DNA of 64,000 nucleotides from Mycteria americana (GCF_035582795.1 NC_134365.1:126581577-126645576), one strand, 5' to 3'; counted from the stretch's first letter, positions 40,991 through 53,192 are shown. The notes: generated from the letters alone by a model not told the origin. Numbers and translations: made by a program.

Positions 40991-43558
40991 TATGGTCCCC
41001 CCCAGACTAATACACACTTTGTGTTGAAGAGCCATGTTCCGTGTGTATGGAAGTTCTACAGTGGTTCAAGTAATGAAACAACATTAAGTGAATATGGTGA
41101 CCATAAGGAATATGTGCAGAACTTAGTTCTATGTATTTAGTTTTAAATGTGTCTCAAATTAAGCTACTTCATTGTGCAAGGGGCTTTATTTTGTTGTGGC
41201 TGTTAAAAGTGGCATCTTATTTTCTGTGTTGGATATACAGACTACGATTCTCTAAACTCCTCTTTTATAACAGTGTGTTGCTTTTCTAGCATGTCCATGT
41301 CACTGACAGATGGTTAAAACTGGACCAGAGGAGAGAGTGCCCTACTTTGTGTCATTTGATATAATCATTCCTGTCTGTGAAATTTTGGGAGTTAATGAGA
41401 GCTACGTAATTCTGGTTTTGAGACAAAACTATTGGCTGCCTAGAATTTTTACTAGTTAGAACAAATATTTTGGCCTTACACTTTGTGCGTGTTTTAGGAA
41501 TTTAATATTGTTAGAATAACTGCTTGTTCATGCTAAAATATTCTAACAAAACTGGAATGCAATCAGTAAAATGCATGTTGTTATAGGATTAGAGTTACAT
41601 TAAACTCTACTGTCAGAACTCATTAGAAGAAGTATTGTCTTCATGCTTTCTTAAACCTGTATGCGTAGGATTTACATAACTTCTTCCTGCAAACACTGTT
41701 CTTTCATAGCTGTTATAGTCTAAGCATATTACACTATTGCTAAAAGTATTTGCTTAATTAATATTGGTAACAGTAAGGCTATCATTCAGATATACAGGCT
41801 TTTAGTAGATTTCAACATTTCTGGATTATGGCTTACTTTACTCCTGCAGTTAAAATACTTTGGGTAAATTGTGTTACCCCTTGTTCAAATAGAATTCTCT
41901 ATTGTCTTGTCTAAATGCGTAGAAGTAAATATAAGGTGTTTCGAGGTTATTTGCAGATACTTAGGGTTGATATTTTCACTATTAAAAATTCTTTCAAGGA
42001 GTTGCGTCGTTTTTACTAAAAACTGTGCTCTGCTGGTACTTGTGCTTATAAGTTGAGAAATGTTATATCTAGCAAATTTGGCTTATTGCTTTTATTAATA
42101 AAACAAGACTGTGTTTTAAATTTCCACCATCCTAACATTGCTGTCTTACTAGTATTATCTGTACATACCTATGCAGTTTAAAGCTGATCAAGCATTCAAT
42201 ACAATACCTTGGTTTTGTTCTGAGCACTGGTAGCAGTAGCCTGCTGTTTGCTTTGGAGTCTGACCTTTCAAACTGAAGAACAGAATGAGTTGTATGCTGA
42301 TTTTGTTGGTTTTGCAGAATGTATTTAAGTTGCATCCTAGCTGAAACGTCTCTGCTGATAGCAGATTCTTATAGGATTGGGGGGAAAAAAAAAAGCAGAT
42401 CAAGTCTGTAACGTGAGCAGCAATGTCTAGGACCAAAACTTCTACAAAATTCTGTAGTGTACAGTTAAACAAATTCCACTAACTTTTTAAAGTGTCATTT
42501 TTGGGTAAATTTTTTCTGTATTGGTTGCCAACATAGTAACATTATTAGCTAACAGTGAAAATGTGAGCCAATAAAATAAATTATCTTAATATATCTATTT
42601 TTTAACACTGATACAGTGAATGCGGATACATTCCATACAACGTGCATGCATCTTGCCCTCTAAGTGGTCCAACTGTATATATTAGGCTTTAAAGAATATA
42701 CCTGGGATCTTAAAAAACAGCCAGTAAGTAAATTCAAATATAAAATCCAGATGTTTAAATTGCATAGTTGCTAGCTCTTTCCCTGGCTTAGTTTTTGATT
42801 GCTCCTACTGCCTCTCTCCAAAAAAAAAAAAAAAATTCTGTAGAGCTGGCTAGCTGTAAACTGCATATATGAGCCAGGTGGTGTTGCTTGACCTGGAGTC
42901 CAGGAATGGGTCTTTGGTTGTCTCTGTTTTGGCTCTTCAATGGTTCAAAGGTCAATTTCTAACTTAAATCGGAATGTACAAAATTATTAACTGAAATAAA
43001 CACTTTAATTATTGCTTGCAATTATAAATGTAGTGTTCCAGACTGTATAGCAGATTATTTGTAACAAGTACAGTATGGGTAAGTATTTTAAATATTGTTT
43101 TCCCAAATCATCTAAACTGCAGGTTGGTGTGATTACAGAGGGAGGAGGTGGAGAGCCAGTCAAAATTAATTAAAAAAAAAAAAAAGGCATAAAATAGCAA
43201 AAAATAACTACATGTACAAAAGTTGGAGTACGGAAAGCCAGATTTGATCTCTTGAGGTCTAATAACAGTGGAGATGTGAACGAGTGTAACAGTATTTCTG
43301 CCCATAGATTACATGGTGCATCTGTTGATAGAGTATCTTTAGAAGATTGCTGCAAAAGCACTTAAATGTTAATTTAGTGTTCCCCTTGAGAATTCTGTGG
43401 GGAAAAAAAGGGAGAACCAAGAGATTAATTAGGTGATGTAAATAAATTTGAGATGGAGCATATTGAACTTTCCAGTCAGTTCTTATATTAGTTCTTCAAA
43501 GGGAAACAATTGAATTTTTATTATTTGTTAAAATTTTTCATTTGTCTGATATTTTTTC

Positions 43559-43599
43559 TGCTTTTTTTTCTTGTTGGTTTTTTTTTTTTTTTTTCCAGA
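43559..43599. repeat. Poly-T tract
   Basis: A T-run of about nine, then TTGTTGG, then about 20 consecutive T. It ends in CCAGATG, superficially like a polypyrimidine tract plus AG acceptor. No recognisable exon follows. Confidence 0.7.
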
Positions 43600-44904
43600 T
43601 GTCTGCCTCACAGTAGTATGACTTAGTGTTTCCAAGTCACATCAATATATATCATGGTTTAACTTTTAATGGTGTTTGAGAGAAGAGGATGGCTCTTAAC
43701 ATGGGGCTTTATCAGAAATGTGTAAGCCATACTACTTCTCTGGACTTTGTCAAAACATTTTTAAACACTTTAGAATTTACCAATCTAATACTGAAAATTA
43801 GCCAAGAGCTACTTTCCCCAAGAGCAAACATGCAAGAAAGATGCAACACTGTAAATTCCTTTCTGTTTGCACTGTAGGTTGTTTTTAAGTATGTGATGTA
43901 TTTTTCCATATTTCCAATGTGAGTTTTAGATTTCTTTGTAACAAAAATATTTTTTAAAATCAGCAGACCTGCAATATGAGTGTGTTTCTATTTGTGTTTT
44001 ATTTCAGGTCATGAGTGCTCTTTTGAATGAAGTCTCTTGATCATCCAACCTTTATGTGCTTTGCTACATTTCATATGGTAGAGTGACCTCGGAGTGTGTG
44101 AACTGAATTCTTTTTCAATTAAACTAAACTGAATAATGCGCTCTGAAGGTGAACATAATGCTCTCCAACTACTAATGGGTATTTAGTCCATCGGACCAGG
44201 CTAGAGCTAGTTCAGAGCAAAACCTCTGAAAACACTTTCAGTGTGAGGATTTGGATTTTCAATACTCTTTCGCTCTACCAATCTATTCCTATTCCACTGC
44301 ACCTCTTGCTAATGTAGACTTGTGCTCTGGTACATAATTTGAAGTGATTTTTTGACAGGAGAGGTGTTGCAGAATGTTCATCTTTAGCTGTCCTAGTGAA
44401 TTTGACAAATGGTTTTCTCTCTTAGGTTGTCTGTCTTTTCAGATATATATGGTACCAAAGTTTTGATACAAATTGATTTACTGAAACATTTTAGAGCATG
44501 TGATTGCAGTGGTAATAAAGTATGAGGGCTGTTGGGTTGGGTAGTGGTTGTATTGCTTTAGGTATCTGCTTACTACCATTTAAAGGTAGAGAGCTATTAC
44601 TACTCTGAAGGGGGTGGGAAAAGGCAGGAATAACTAACTTCTTCCAGTATTACCTTCACTGTAGCTCTGCTTTCCAAAGAGGGAAAGCATGTGTGTTTGA
44701 CATGGTTAGCTTGGACTGATTTAAATCTCATCACGTGTTGGTCATATCTCAAATCAGAAAAACAAAGGTGAAAGTTTCATTATTAATGCTCTATTTACAT
44801 AGCACTTGCCCTTCACTTCAAGACAAACTTGTGCATTGTCTTGCATTATCAAAGTGTGTTTTCTTATTGAAGTGAAACTGTTGTGTGGGGTGGGTGTTTG
44901 CTTT

Positions 44905-44921
44905 GGGGGGGGGGAGGGGGG
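44905..44921 (+). repeat. G-run with quadruplex potential
   Basis: Ten consecutive G, one A, then six G on the plus strand, within a GT-rich stretch. It is capable of forming G-quadruplex structures and is a likely sequencing or length-variation hotspot. Confidence 0.7.
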
Positions 44922-45977
44922 CCTTCAGTGTATAGCAGGCTTGCTCAAAGGCAATGCACCTGTGCTCTGGGTCCTCTGTGTGGCAGTGGGCAGGTTGAAG
45001 GCCTGTGCTGCTCTGTGTGTTAGCTACTTCTAGCTTCTGAAATGCACTGTGGAGAAAAGTGAGGCAGTGACTGACAGCTTTTAAGCCAAAGTAAACCAGG
45101 ATAGCCAACTGGTATGCTGAAGGTCAGATCTGATGGTTAAGACAGCTTTATTTGGCCCTGGGAAACACTGATAAAGGGCAGTCCATCCCAAAGTCAGGGA
45201 TATTGCTAGTGGATTACAGGCGGGTCTAGTGGTGGTTATTGGCTCAGCTGTAGTGTCTTGTACTTTTGGTTTATCAGTCTCCACCTGGGATGGGTTTATC
45301 ACCCAACTGGGAATGAAAGAGACACCTGAGAATGCAGAAATTTGTCACCTATTACATAAACACCTTTGAAACTACTCTTGTCTGCTTTTATAGTTTTAAG
45401 GAAGAACTTTCAAACTGACTCTCTCCTTTTCCTGGGATATTGCCCTTCACATAGCTCAGTGCACCCTCCTGTGCTAGCCGGGCTAGACGTTGAAAAGAGA
45501 CTACAGAATTTTGTTCTCTTTACCTTGAAGTTTATCTTGACAGATGTAAATATAGTAACTTTTACCAGGGAATTTACCATCTGGAAAAATTGATGGGGAT
45601 GGTAGCTTACCCTGATTTCTCCAGGGAAGCTGTTCTGTGCTCCTTTGTATGTGCATGTGACTGAATTGTACCAGGATGACAGACAGCTATTGACGAACAG
45701 CTTTTTATTTGTGACATTCCAGATGTTGGCTGTGATGTGTGTCAAAACTGACACAAACCTGATTGAGTGACGTCAGCACAGATGTGAAGAGATGACTTAA
45801 TGTGTAGTTGGGTTATCCTGTAATAGCAGAACAAAATACTGTAGTTTAATGTACAGTGCATGGTATAGTGTAAATATTGCAGTGTTAGTGGTCTTTTTTG
45901 TCAGTTTGCATTAATTTTTTGAGAAGATAATGTGATGGATTATGTAAATGATTGGAAATTGATCTGAATTAAATAAG

Positions 45978-47230
45978 GACACTACAGAGTAGTCAGCATG
46001 GATTCACCAAGGGGAAGTCATGCTTGACCAACTTGAGAAACTTACAAGATGAAATGACTGGCCTGGTAGATGAAGGAGAGCAAGGGATTTTGTCTACCTA
46101 GACTTCAGGAAGGCTTTTGACACTGTCTCCCACCAGATCCTCACAGAGAAGCTGAAGGAGTATGGGCTGTTTGAGCAGACAGTGAGGTGGCTGAACTGGC
46201 TGAACAGCCAGGCCCAGAGGGTGGTGATCGGTGGCACGAAGTCTAGTTGGAAGCCAGTAACCACCATTGTACTCCAGGGGTCAATGCTGGGTCCAATCCT
46301 CTTCCACATCTTCATTAATGATCCGAGTGATTGGACAGAGTGTACCCTTAGCAAGTTTGCAGATGACACCAAAGTGGGAGGAGTAGCTGATATACCAGCG
46401 GGTCATGCTGGCATCCAGAGGGACCTCAACAGGCTGGAGAGATGGGCTGAGAGGAGCCTCATGAAGTTCAACAAGGGAAGTGTACGAAGCCCTGCGCGTG
46501 GGGAGGAGCAAGCTCATGCACCGGTAGATGCTGGAGGGTGACCAGGTGGAAAGCATCTTTGCAGAAAAGGCCCTGTGGTGGTCCTGGTGGACCCCAAGTT
46601 GAGCATGAGCCAGCGATGTGCCCTTGCTGCAAAAAAGGGGTAACGGTATCCTGGGCTGCCTTAGGAGGAGTGTTACCAGCAGGTGGAGGGAGGTGATCCT
46701 TCCCTTCTACTCAGCCCTAGTGAGGCCACACCTGGAGTGCTGGGTCCAGTTCTGGGCTCTCCAGTACAAGAGAGACATGGACATACTGGAAAGAGTCCAG
46801 CAAAGGGTGGCCATTAAGATGATGAAGGGACTGGAGCATCTGTCCTATGAGGAAAGGCTGAGAGAGCTGAAACTGTTTAGCCTGGAGAAGGGAAGGCTCA
46901 GGGGGGATCTCATCCATGTGTACAAATACCTGAAGGGAGGGTGCAGAGAGGATGGAGCCAGGCTCCTTTCAGTGGTGCCCAGTGACAGGACCAGAGCCAG
47001 TGGGCACAAACTGAAACACAGGTGGCTCTGTCTGAACATGAGGAAACACTTTTCTTTTACTGAGAGGGTTATCAAGCCATGGCACATTTTGCCCAGAGAG
47101 GTTGTGGAGTCTCCATCCTTGGAGATACTCAAAAGCTGCCTGGACACAGTCCTAGGCAACTGGCTGTAGGTGACCCTGCTTGAGCAGGGATGTCGAGCAG
47201 GTGATCTCCAGAGCTCCCTTCCAACCTGTG
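45978..47230 (+). mobile_element. CR1 LINE, 5'-truncated (RT to near 3' end)
   Basis: It begins with the CR1 sequence coding [14 protein letters not shown] (here 'agtcagcatggattcaccaa'). It continues through LDFRKAFDT (RT motif A), KFADDTKVGG (motif C) and [29 protein letters not shown], then [32 protein letters not shown], and ends in the CTCCCTTCCAACCTG part of the 3' UTR. The terminal ATTCTATG repeats are missing. A 183-codon open stretch remains (46618-47169), but the RT part is interrupted by frameshifts, so the element is inactive. It belongs to the same subfamily as the copy at 35177-36062. Confidence 0.92.
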
Positions 47231-47689
47231 AAATACATTTTACAGTGAAAAAGCAAATGTGGAAACAAATGTAGAAAATGCAGGTGGTCTGAAATTTGTG
47301 GGAAATAACACTGGATTGTTTTAAATAGTTGGTTCTGCTTTAAAAGAAGGTTTTTGTGGAGATCATTTAGGAAACTTATTTAAGTGGTAGTATATATTGA
47401 AGATTGACCAAATACTGCTCACTGAAAATTATTTTCCTTTTGTTGCATTTGGCACGTGACTTGCGAGATTATTTCAGGAAGGTGTTATGCCTAAAATAAC
47501 CTCTGAACTTGCATAATTACAGAAGTGCAGTGTGGGCGATGTAATTGAGAATGAAATACAGGTTTTAGAGAGCTTTTTTTAATGATCATCTGATTGCATG
47601 CTGAAGTATATTAAGATTTCGTGACTAATTTTAATAGCTGTTTGTAGGAGCAGCAAAAAAGTTTTGTTTCTTGGTTTTGTATTGTGTGA

Positions 47690-47852
47690 TTTATCGGATG
47701 CGGGGGGAAACATAGTGACAAAGGTTGAGGAAAAGGCTGACATACTTAATGCCTTCTTCGCCTCAGTCTTTAATAGTAAGACTAGTTGTTTTCCGGGTAC
47801 CCGGCCCCCTGAGCTGGAAGACAGGGATGGGGAGCAAAATGAAGCCCCCATA
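47690..47852 (+). mobile_element. Detached CR1 ORF2 fragment (EN-RT linker)
   Basis: This segment codes GGNIVTKVEEKADILNAFFA and then [18 protein letters not shown] text. It is a diverged copy of 49228-49385 in the next element, the linker between endonuclease and RT. It lacks both the upstream and downstream CR1 parts and runs straight into the 5' region of the element at 47853. It is therefore either an old internal fragment or the product of a rearrangement. Confidence 0.8.
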
Positions 47853-49169
47853 AAAGAGCTTTAAACTACATTTGAAGGGGAAAAGGGGTAAAACCAGGCT
47901 CTCTAGAGATAAGCCTGAGGGCTGCACACCAATGTTTGAGAGATGGTGTGCTAGGAAGGTACTTCGGTCTGCCATCTCAGTGGAGGTAGGATGGAGATCC
48001 ATGCAGCAGCAAAGACAAAAGGGTTGTGGATGTATTAGAGACCACAGAAGTGCCTGAGAATGGTCATGTTGGAATTAGGGCTTCTCCCCCCAGAAAGGTG
48101 ACAGGATCAGTAGCCCAACTGAAGTGCATCTACACCAACACACGCGGCATGGGCGACAAACAGGAGGAGCTGGAATGCATTGTGCAGCAGGAAAACTATG
48201 ATATAGCTGCCATCACAGAAACATGGTGGTATGACTTACACAACTGGAGTGCTGCAATGGATGGCTATAAACTCTTCAGAAGGGATAAGCAAGGAAGGAC
48301 AGGTGGTGGGGTAGTCCTGTTTGTTAGGGAGTGTTTTGATTGTCTAGAGCTTAATGATGGTGACGATAGGGTTGAGTGTTTATGGGTAAGAATCAGGTGA
48401 AAGGCCAACAAGGCAGATATCAGGGTGGGAGTCTGTTATAGACTACCCAACCAGGATGAAGAAGCAGATGAAATATTCTGTAAGCAACTGGGAGAAGTCA
48501 CAATCACTACCCCTTGTTCTCGTGGGGGACTTCAACTTACCAGATGTCTGCTGGAAATACAATACAGCAGAGAGGAAACAGTCTAGGAGATTCCTGGAGT
48601 TTGTGGAAGACAACTTCCTGACACAGGTGGTGAGCGAGCCAACTAGGGAAGGCACCCCACGAGACCTGTTGTTTGTGATCAGAGAAGGACTTGAGGGTGA
48701 TGTGACGGTTGGAGGCTGTCTTGGGCATAGCAATCATGAAGTAACAATGTTTTTGATTCTTGACAAAGTAAGGAAGGGGTTCAGCAGAACTGCTACCTTG
48801 GACTTCTGGAGGGCAGTCTTTGGCCTGTTTAGGAGACTGGTTGACAGAGTCCCTTGGGAAGCAGTCCTGAAGGGCAAAGGAGTCCAGGAAGGCTGGACGT
48901 TCTTCAGGAAGGAAATCTTAAATGCACAGGAGGAGGCTGTCCTCATGTGCCAAAAGATGAGCCGGCGGGGAAGAAGACCGACCTGGCTGAACAGAGAGGT
49001 TTGGCTGTAACTCGGGGAAAAAAAGGAGAGTTTATGACCTTTGGAAGGAGGGGCAGGCAACTCGGGAGGACTACAAAGATCTCGTGAGGTTATGCAGGGA
49101 GAAAATCAGAAGGGTCAAAGCCCAACTAGAACTTAATCTGGCTACTGCCATAAAGACAGTAAAAAATGT

Positions 49170-50450
49170 TTGTATAAATACATTAACAACAAAAGGAGGG
49201 GTAAGGAGAATCTCTATCCTTTATTGGATGCCGGGGGAAGCTTAGTGACAAAGAATGAGGAAAAGGCTGAGGTACTTAATGCCTTTTTTGCCTCAGTCTT
49301 TAATGGTAAGATTAGTTGTTCTCCAGGTACCCAGTCCCCTGAGCTGGAAGACAGGGACAGGGAGCAGAATGAAGCCCCCACAATCCAAGGGGAAATGGTT
49401 AGCGACCTGCAACACCACTTAGACATACACAAGTCTATGAGGCTGGATGGGATCCACCCAAGAGTACTGAGGGAGCTGGTGGAAGTGCTCACCAAGCCGC
49501 TTTCAATCCATTGTCAGCAGTCCTGGCTAACCAGGGAGGTCCCAGTTGACTGGAGGTTAGCAAATGTGACACCCATCTACAAGAAGGGCCAGAAGGAGGA
49601 TCTGGGGAACTACAGACCTGTCAGTCTGACCTCGGTGCCGGGGAAGGTTATGGAGCAGATCATCTTGAGTGCCATCATGCAGCACATACAGGACAACCAG
49701 GTGATCAGGCCCAGTCAGCATGAGTTTATGAAAGGCAGGTCCTGCTTGACTAACCTGATCTCATTCTATGACAAGGTGACCTGCTTAGTGGAGGAGGGAA
49801 AGGCTGTGAATGTTGTCTACCTAGACTTCAGTAAAGCCTTTGACACCATTTCCCACAGCATTCTCCTGGAGAAACTGGCTGCTCATGGCTTGGATGGGCA
49901 TATGCTTTGCTGGGTAAAAAACTGGCTGGGTGGCCAGGTCCAAAGAGTTGTGGTGAATGGAGTTAACTCTAGTTGGTGGCTGGTCACAAGCAGTGCTCCC
50001 CAGGACTCAGTATTGGGGCCAGTTCTGTTTAATATCTTTATCAGTGATCTGGACAGGGGGATCAAGTGCACCCTCAGTAAGTTTGCAGATGACACCATGT
50101 TGTGTGGGAGTGTTGATCTGCTCAAGGGTAGGAGGGCTCTACAGAGGGACCTGGACAGGCTGGATCGATGGGCTGAGGCCAGTTCTATGAGATTCAACAA
50201 GGCCAAGTGCCACGTCCTGCACTTGGGTCACAACAACCCCATGCAACGCTACAGGGTTGGGGAAGAGTGGCTGGAAAGCTGCCAGGCAGAAAAGGACCTG
50301 GGAGTGTTGTTTGACAGCTGCCTGAATGTGAGCCAGCAGTGTGCCCAGGTGGCCAAGAAGGCCAATGGCATCCTGACTTGTATCAGAAATCGTGTGGCCA
50401 GCAGGACTAGGGAAGTAATCGTGCCCCTGGTGAGGACCGCACCTTGGTGA
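49170..50450 (+). pseudogene. CR1 ORF2 reverse-transcriptase open stretch (426 codons)
   Basis: This is an uninterrupted part of the CR1 ORF2 of the element at 47853-51120. Visible RT blocks are [14 protein letters not shown] and [13 protein letters not shown] at about residues 125-160, GRSCLTN, motif [11 protein letters not shown] at about residue 216, [13 protein letters not shown], and motif C FADD at about residue 305. The catalytic aspartates of motifs A and C are present. Oddities are [10 protein letters not shown], where CR1 usually has SGVPQGSVLGP, and FMKGRS for FTKGKS. The N-terminal endonuclease lies in other frames, and the C-terminus is lost to an inserted segment that brings the TGA at 50448. 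It is a LINE fossil, not a host gene. Confidence 0.88.
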
Positions 50451-50451
50451 G

Positions 50452-50597
50452 GACTGCTGCTCCTACAGTCTGTCCAGGGCCTAAACTGCTCTCTGGTTAC
50501 TCTTGGGAAGGAAGGTTGCTGGGAAAGCAGCCAGTCTTGGAAGACTTCTGTTCAGATACAGTGTGAATGTTTTTGTGCCTTATATTGAACTGTGAAG
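50452..50597 (+). repeat. 146-bp segment, copy A, inserted in CR1 ORF2
   Basis: This block is not CR1 sequence. CR1 text stops at about 50444 and resumes at 50601. It matches copy B at 53047-53192 over its full 146 bp with no gaps and six mismatches, in the same orientation. It is flanked by duplicated CR1 sequence: TGGTGAGGACCGCACCT at 50428-50444 and TGGTGAGGCTGCACCT at 50601-50616, with an extra TGGTGAGG at 50445-50452. The flanks resemble a target-site duplication or a template-switch scar. Confidence 0.88.
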
Positions 50598-51120
50598 CAG
50601 TGGTGAGGCTGCACCTCGAATACCATGCTCAGTTTTGGGCCCCTCACTACAAGAAAGACATTGAGGTGCTGGAGCGTGTCCAGAGAAGGGCAATGAAGCT
50701 GCTGAAGGGTCTGGAGCAGAAGTCTGATGAGGAGCAGCTGAGGGAACTGGGGTTGTTTAGCCTGGAGAAAAGGAGGCTGAGGGGAGACCTTATCGCTCTC
50801 TACAACTACCTGAAAGGAGATTGTAGAGAGGTGGGTGTGGGTCTCTTCTCCCAAGTAACAAGCAATAGGACGAGAGGAAATGGCCTCAAGTTGTGCTAGG
50901 GGAGGTTTAGATGGGATATTAGGAAAAAATTCTTCACCAAAAGGGTTATCAAGCATTGGAACAGGCTGCCCAGGGAAGTGGTGGAGTTGCCATCCCTGGA
51001 GGTATTTAAAAGAGGTGTAGATGTGGTGCTTAGGGACATGGTGTAGTGGTGGACCTGGTAGTGTTAGGTTGGACTTGACGATCTTAAAGTCTTTTCCAAC
51101 CTAAATGATTCTATGATTCT

Positions 51121-52624
51121 CAGCTATTTTAAAAATAGTTTTGAATGATAGGTTAAGTCTTTGTATCTAAACTTTAGGCAAAAGTGAATTAGCTTTTGAC
51201 AGAAAAGAAGTCATGCTTTTATACCAGTGAGATCATAGCTTTACTTTTATAATTAAGTTTCTGGCTGGAGTAATCTTAGTGATAGCAGTGGCTGTAATTT
51301 TAATTTGTGTAAAATAAGAGAGTATCAGTATAAAAGAGGAGCCAAACCTGTTTTGTAAATAGGATTCTTCAGATGTTTTTAAGACCTGTCTCGTTCTGCT
51401 AACAATCTTTTGTCCTTTAACATTGCAAGCACTCAAGTTATGCTTTCATTTCTTTGTTTCAAGCTTACTGAAGTAACATTTGTTTCTGAAAGAGGTGATC
51501 CTTCCAGTGACCAGAAGAGAACTGAAAACCAACTCATCTGTGCCCAGTTCTTTGTGAGGGTTTTTTTTCACTAGGTACATTTCTTACCTGTCTCACTCTG
51601 GTGGCCACACAACTGCCAATGCCAATACAAAGAACCTGGTAGAAGTGCATGCCTGGAAGGACAGGATTTCCTCATTTGATGACTACCTGTATAATGGTTC
51701 ATCTTAAAGCAGTAATCAAGCTGTAGTCCAGGTGGCAGCTGGAGTCACTTTTGGCATCTGCCCAACTTTTATGCTCTTGAAAAAGGTCAAGAGGTGCAGT
51801 AGAGCGTAGGAAAGAGTCATTGAAGTCTGGCTTGTGGGTAAACTTGTCTAGCATGGAAAGCTATCTGCTTGTGCTGCAAATGCATGTTAAGTAATAGTTT
51901 GGGTTTTTTTTTTAATTGGTGCTGTTTGGTTTTGACCCAATATGATACCTAAATTGCACTTAAATTACAGTAAGGCATGTATTAAAATGTTTATACCTTT
52001 TTTTTTTTTAGTAAGTTTGGGTTCTGTTTGTTATGTGATGCATTGAGGGTAGGAAATATGCTTTCAAATAAAATGAAAGCACTTATGATCTGTATTTTAG
52101 GTGCAAAGAAGCAGTCTGAACTCAAACATGTACAAAATTGTTCAGTAAGACAACACAGAGTGTATTTTTTAGTCTTGATAATTATCATAGGACCAAGTCA
52201 TGCATAAGCATTACATTCGTGGCTTTGCTAATTGCACATCCAGGAATAACTGTTTTATTGTAATTTCTGGATAGCTAATTGGCTAAATATGCTTTGGCCA
52301 TAAATTGTTTTATTAATATTTAAGCTATGTTCACTAAAATTCCGAACAGTGCTTGCAAAGGCCACTTGTCAGCAGCAGAAGAGAGATGGTGATAGAGGCA
52401 AGGCAGTGATAAAAGCTTCAGATACATGCAGAACCTGGAACTTACATTTCAAAAACTCTTTTTAAAAAAAACCTTGTGTGTGAAAATAAATTTCTTACAG
52501 GTAATCTAGTTCAGTAGTTGTGTCTTAAAGCACCAGAAGCAACTGAGAACTGATTGACATTTCCAGAGAGGAACTGGATATCCTGCAGGTGTTAATCTTG
52601 GTTGAACTTGCTGATAATGTGTTC
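51121..52624 (+). other. CASK: CASK intron 1 between CR1 copies
   Basis: AT-rich intronic DNA with poly-T tracts near 51905 and 52000. No exon, RNA gene or repeat family was recognised. Confidence 0.55.
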
Positions 52625-52698
52625 GTGTTAGGTTTACAGTTGGACTCGATGATCTTAAAGGTCTTTTCCAACCTATATCATTCTGTGATTCTGTGATA
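52625..52698 (+). mobile_element. CR1 3'-end fragment
   Basis: About 70 bp carry the CR1 3' terminus: GTTGGACTCGATGATCTTAA, then GTCTTTTCCAACCTA, then ATTCTGTGATTCTGTGA. The last part is the 8-bp terminal repeat typical of CR1. It is a very short 5'-truncated insertion. Confidence 0.9.
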
Positions 52699-53046
52699 AT
52701 TGTTTGAACTGTGAAGGTTTGCAATTTCATCAGGTTTTTTTCAATCCTTGTTGCTTGGCAGAGCTATGAATATGAGTGTAGCAGAGACAGTTGGTGAAGA
52801 AGGAGAATAGTTATGTGCTAGAGAATTTGACTTTCACGGTCAGCTTGAATCTCTCAACTTGTTCCTGCTTTAAGGAGGTGTCCTTGTCCTGTTGCAATAT
52901 GTATGTATGGGACTGGGGTGAAGGGTTGTCAAACCTACTGTATAGGCAGAGATTGAGCATGCCCAGCATTTTATTATAAATAGCCCATTCTGTGTTTGGC
53001 AGAACAGTTGTAGAAGGGGGTTAGAGGCCCCTGACAGCTATTAATA

Positions 53047-53192
53047 GACTGCTGCTGCTACAGTCTGTCCAGTGCCTAACCTGCTCTCTAGTTGCTCTTG
53101 GGAAGGAAGGTTGCTGGGAAAGCAGCCAGTCTTGGAAGACTTCTGTTCAGATACAGTGTGAATGTTTTTGTGCCTTATATTGAATTGTGAAG
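53047..53192 (+). repeat. 146-bp segment, copy B
   Basis: This is the partner of copy A at 50452-50597: same orientation, no gaps, six mismatches (about 96% identity). It is flanked by AT-rich intronic sequence rather than CR1, so it may be the source copy. I do not recognise it as part of a known repeat. It contains no convincing coding frame. Confidence 0.85.

Larger units (their letters stand above)
36063..45977 (+). other. CASK: CASK intron 1, middle part
   Basis: AT-rich intronic DNA without recognisable exons, RNA genes or LINE copies. It holds several low-complexity tracts (pyrimidine-rich at about 37297-37335, A/C-rich at 40855-40990, poly-T at 43559-43599, G-run at 44905-44922). Otherwise I see nothing interpretable. 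Confidence 0.6.
47853..51120 (+). mobile_element. Large CR1 LINE, ORF2 endonuclease, RT and 3' end
   Basis: This is the most complete LINE in the window. From the 5' side there is CR1 leader or ORF1-ORF2 junction text beginning AGAGCTTTAAACTA. The APE-type endonuclease follows (KCIYTNTRGMGDKQEEL, ITETWW, MDGYKLFRRD at 48120-48300; LVGDFNLPDVCW and SNHEVT at 48510-48750). Next come the linker, the RT and the C-terminal [18 protein letters not shown] block. The 3' UTR ends GATTCTATGATTCT at 51120. The endonuclease is split by a stop at 48398-48400 and by frameshifts. The RT frame (49170-50450) is open for 426 codons but is cut by a foreign 146-bp segment at 50452. The element cannot encode a full ORF2 protein. 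Confidence 0.92.

Noticed and set aside
40804..41140. Asn/Lys/Thr/Gln-rich open frames
   Set aside because: They are translations of an A/C low-complexity tract. The same happens at 60591-60947.
43559..43640. Poly-T followed by CAG as a splice acceptor
   Set aside because: No conserved CASK sequence or any open frame with a donor follows. The T-run is one of several simple tracts in the intron.
49170..50450. 426-codon open frame as a possible host gene
   Set aside because: Its motifs are those of CR1 reverse transcriptase, and it lies within a complete set of CR1 parts on both sides.
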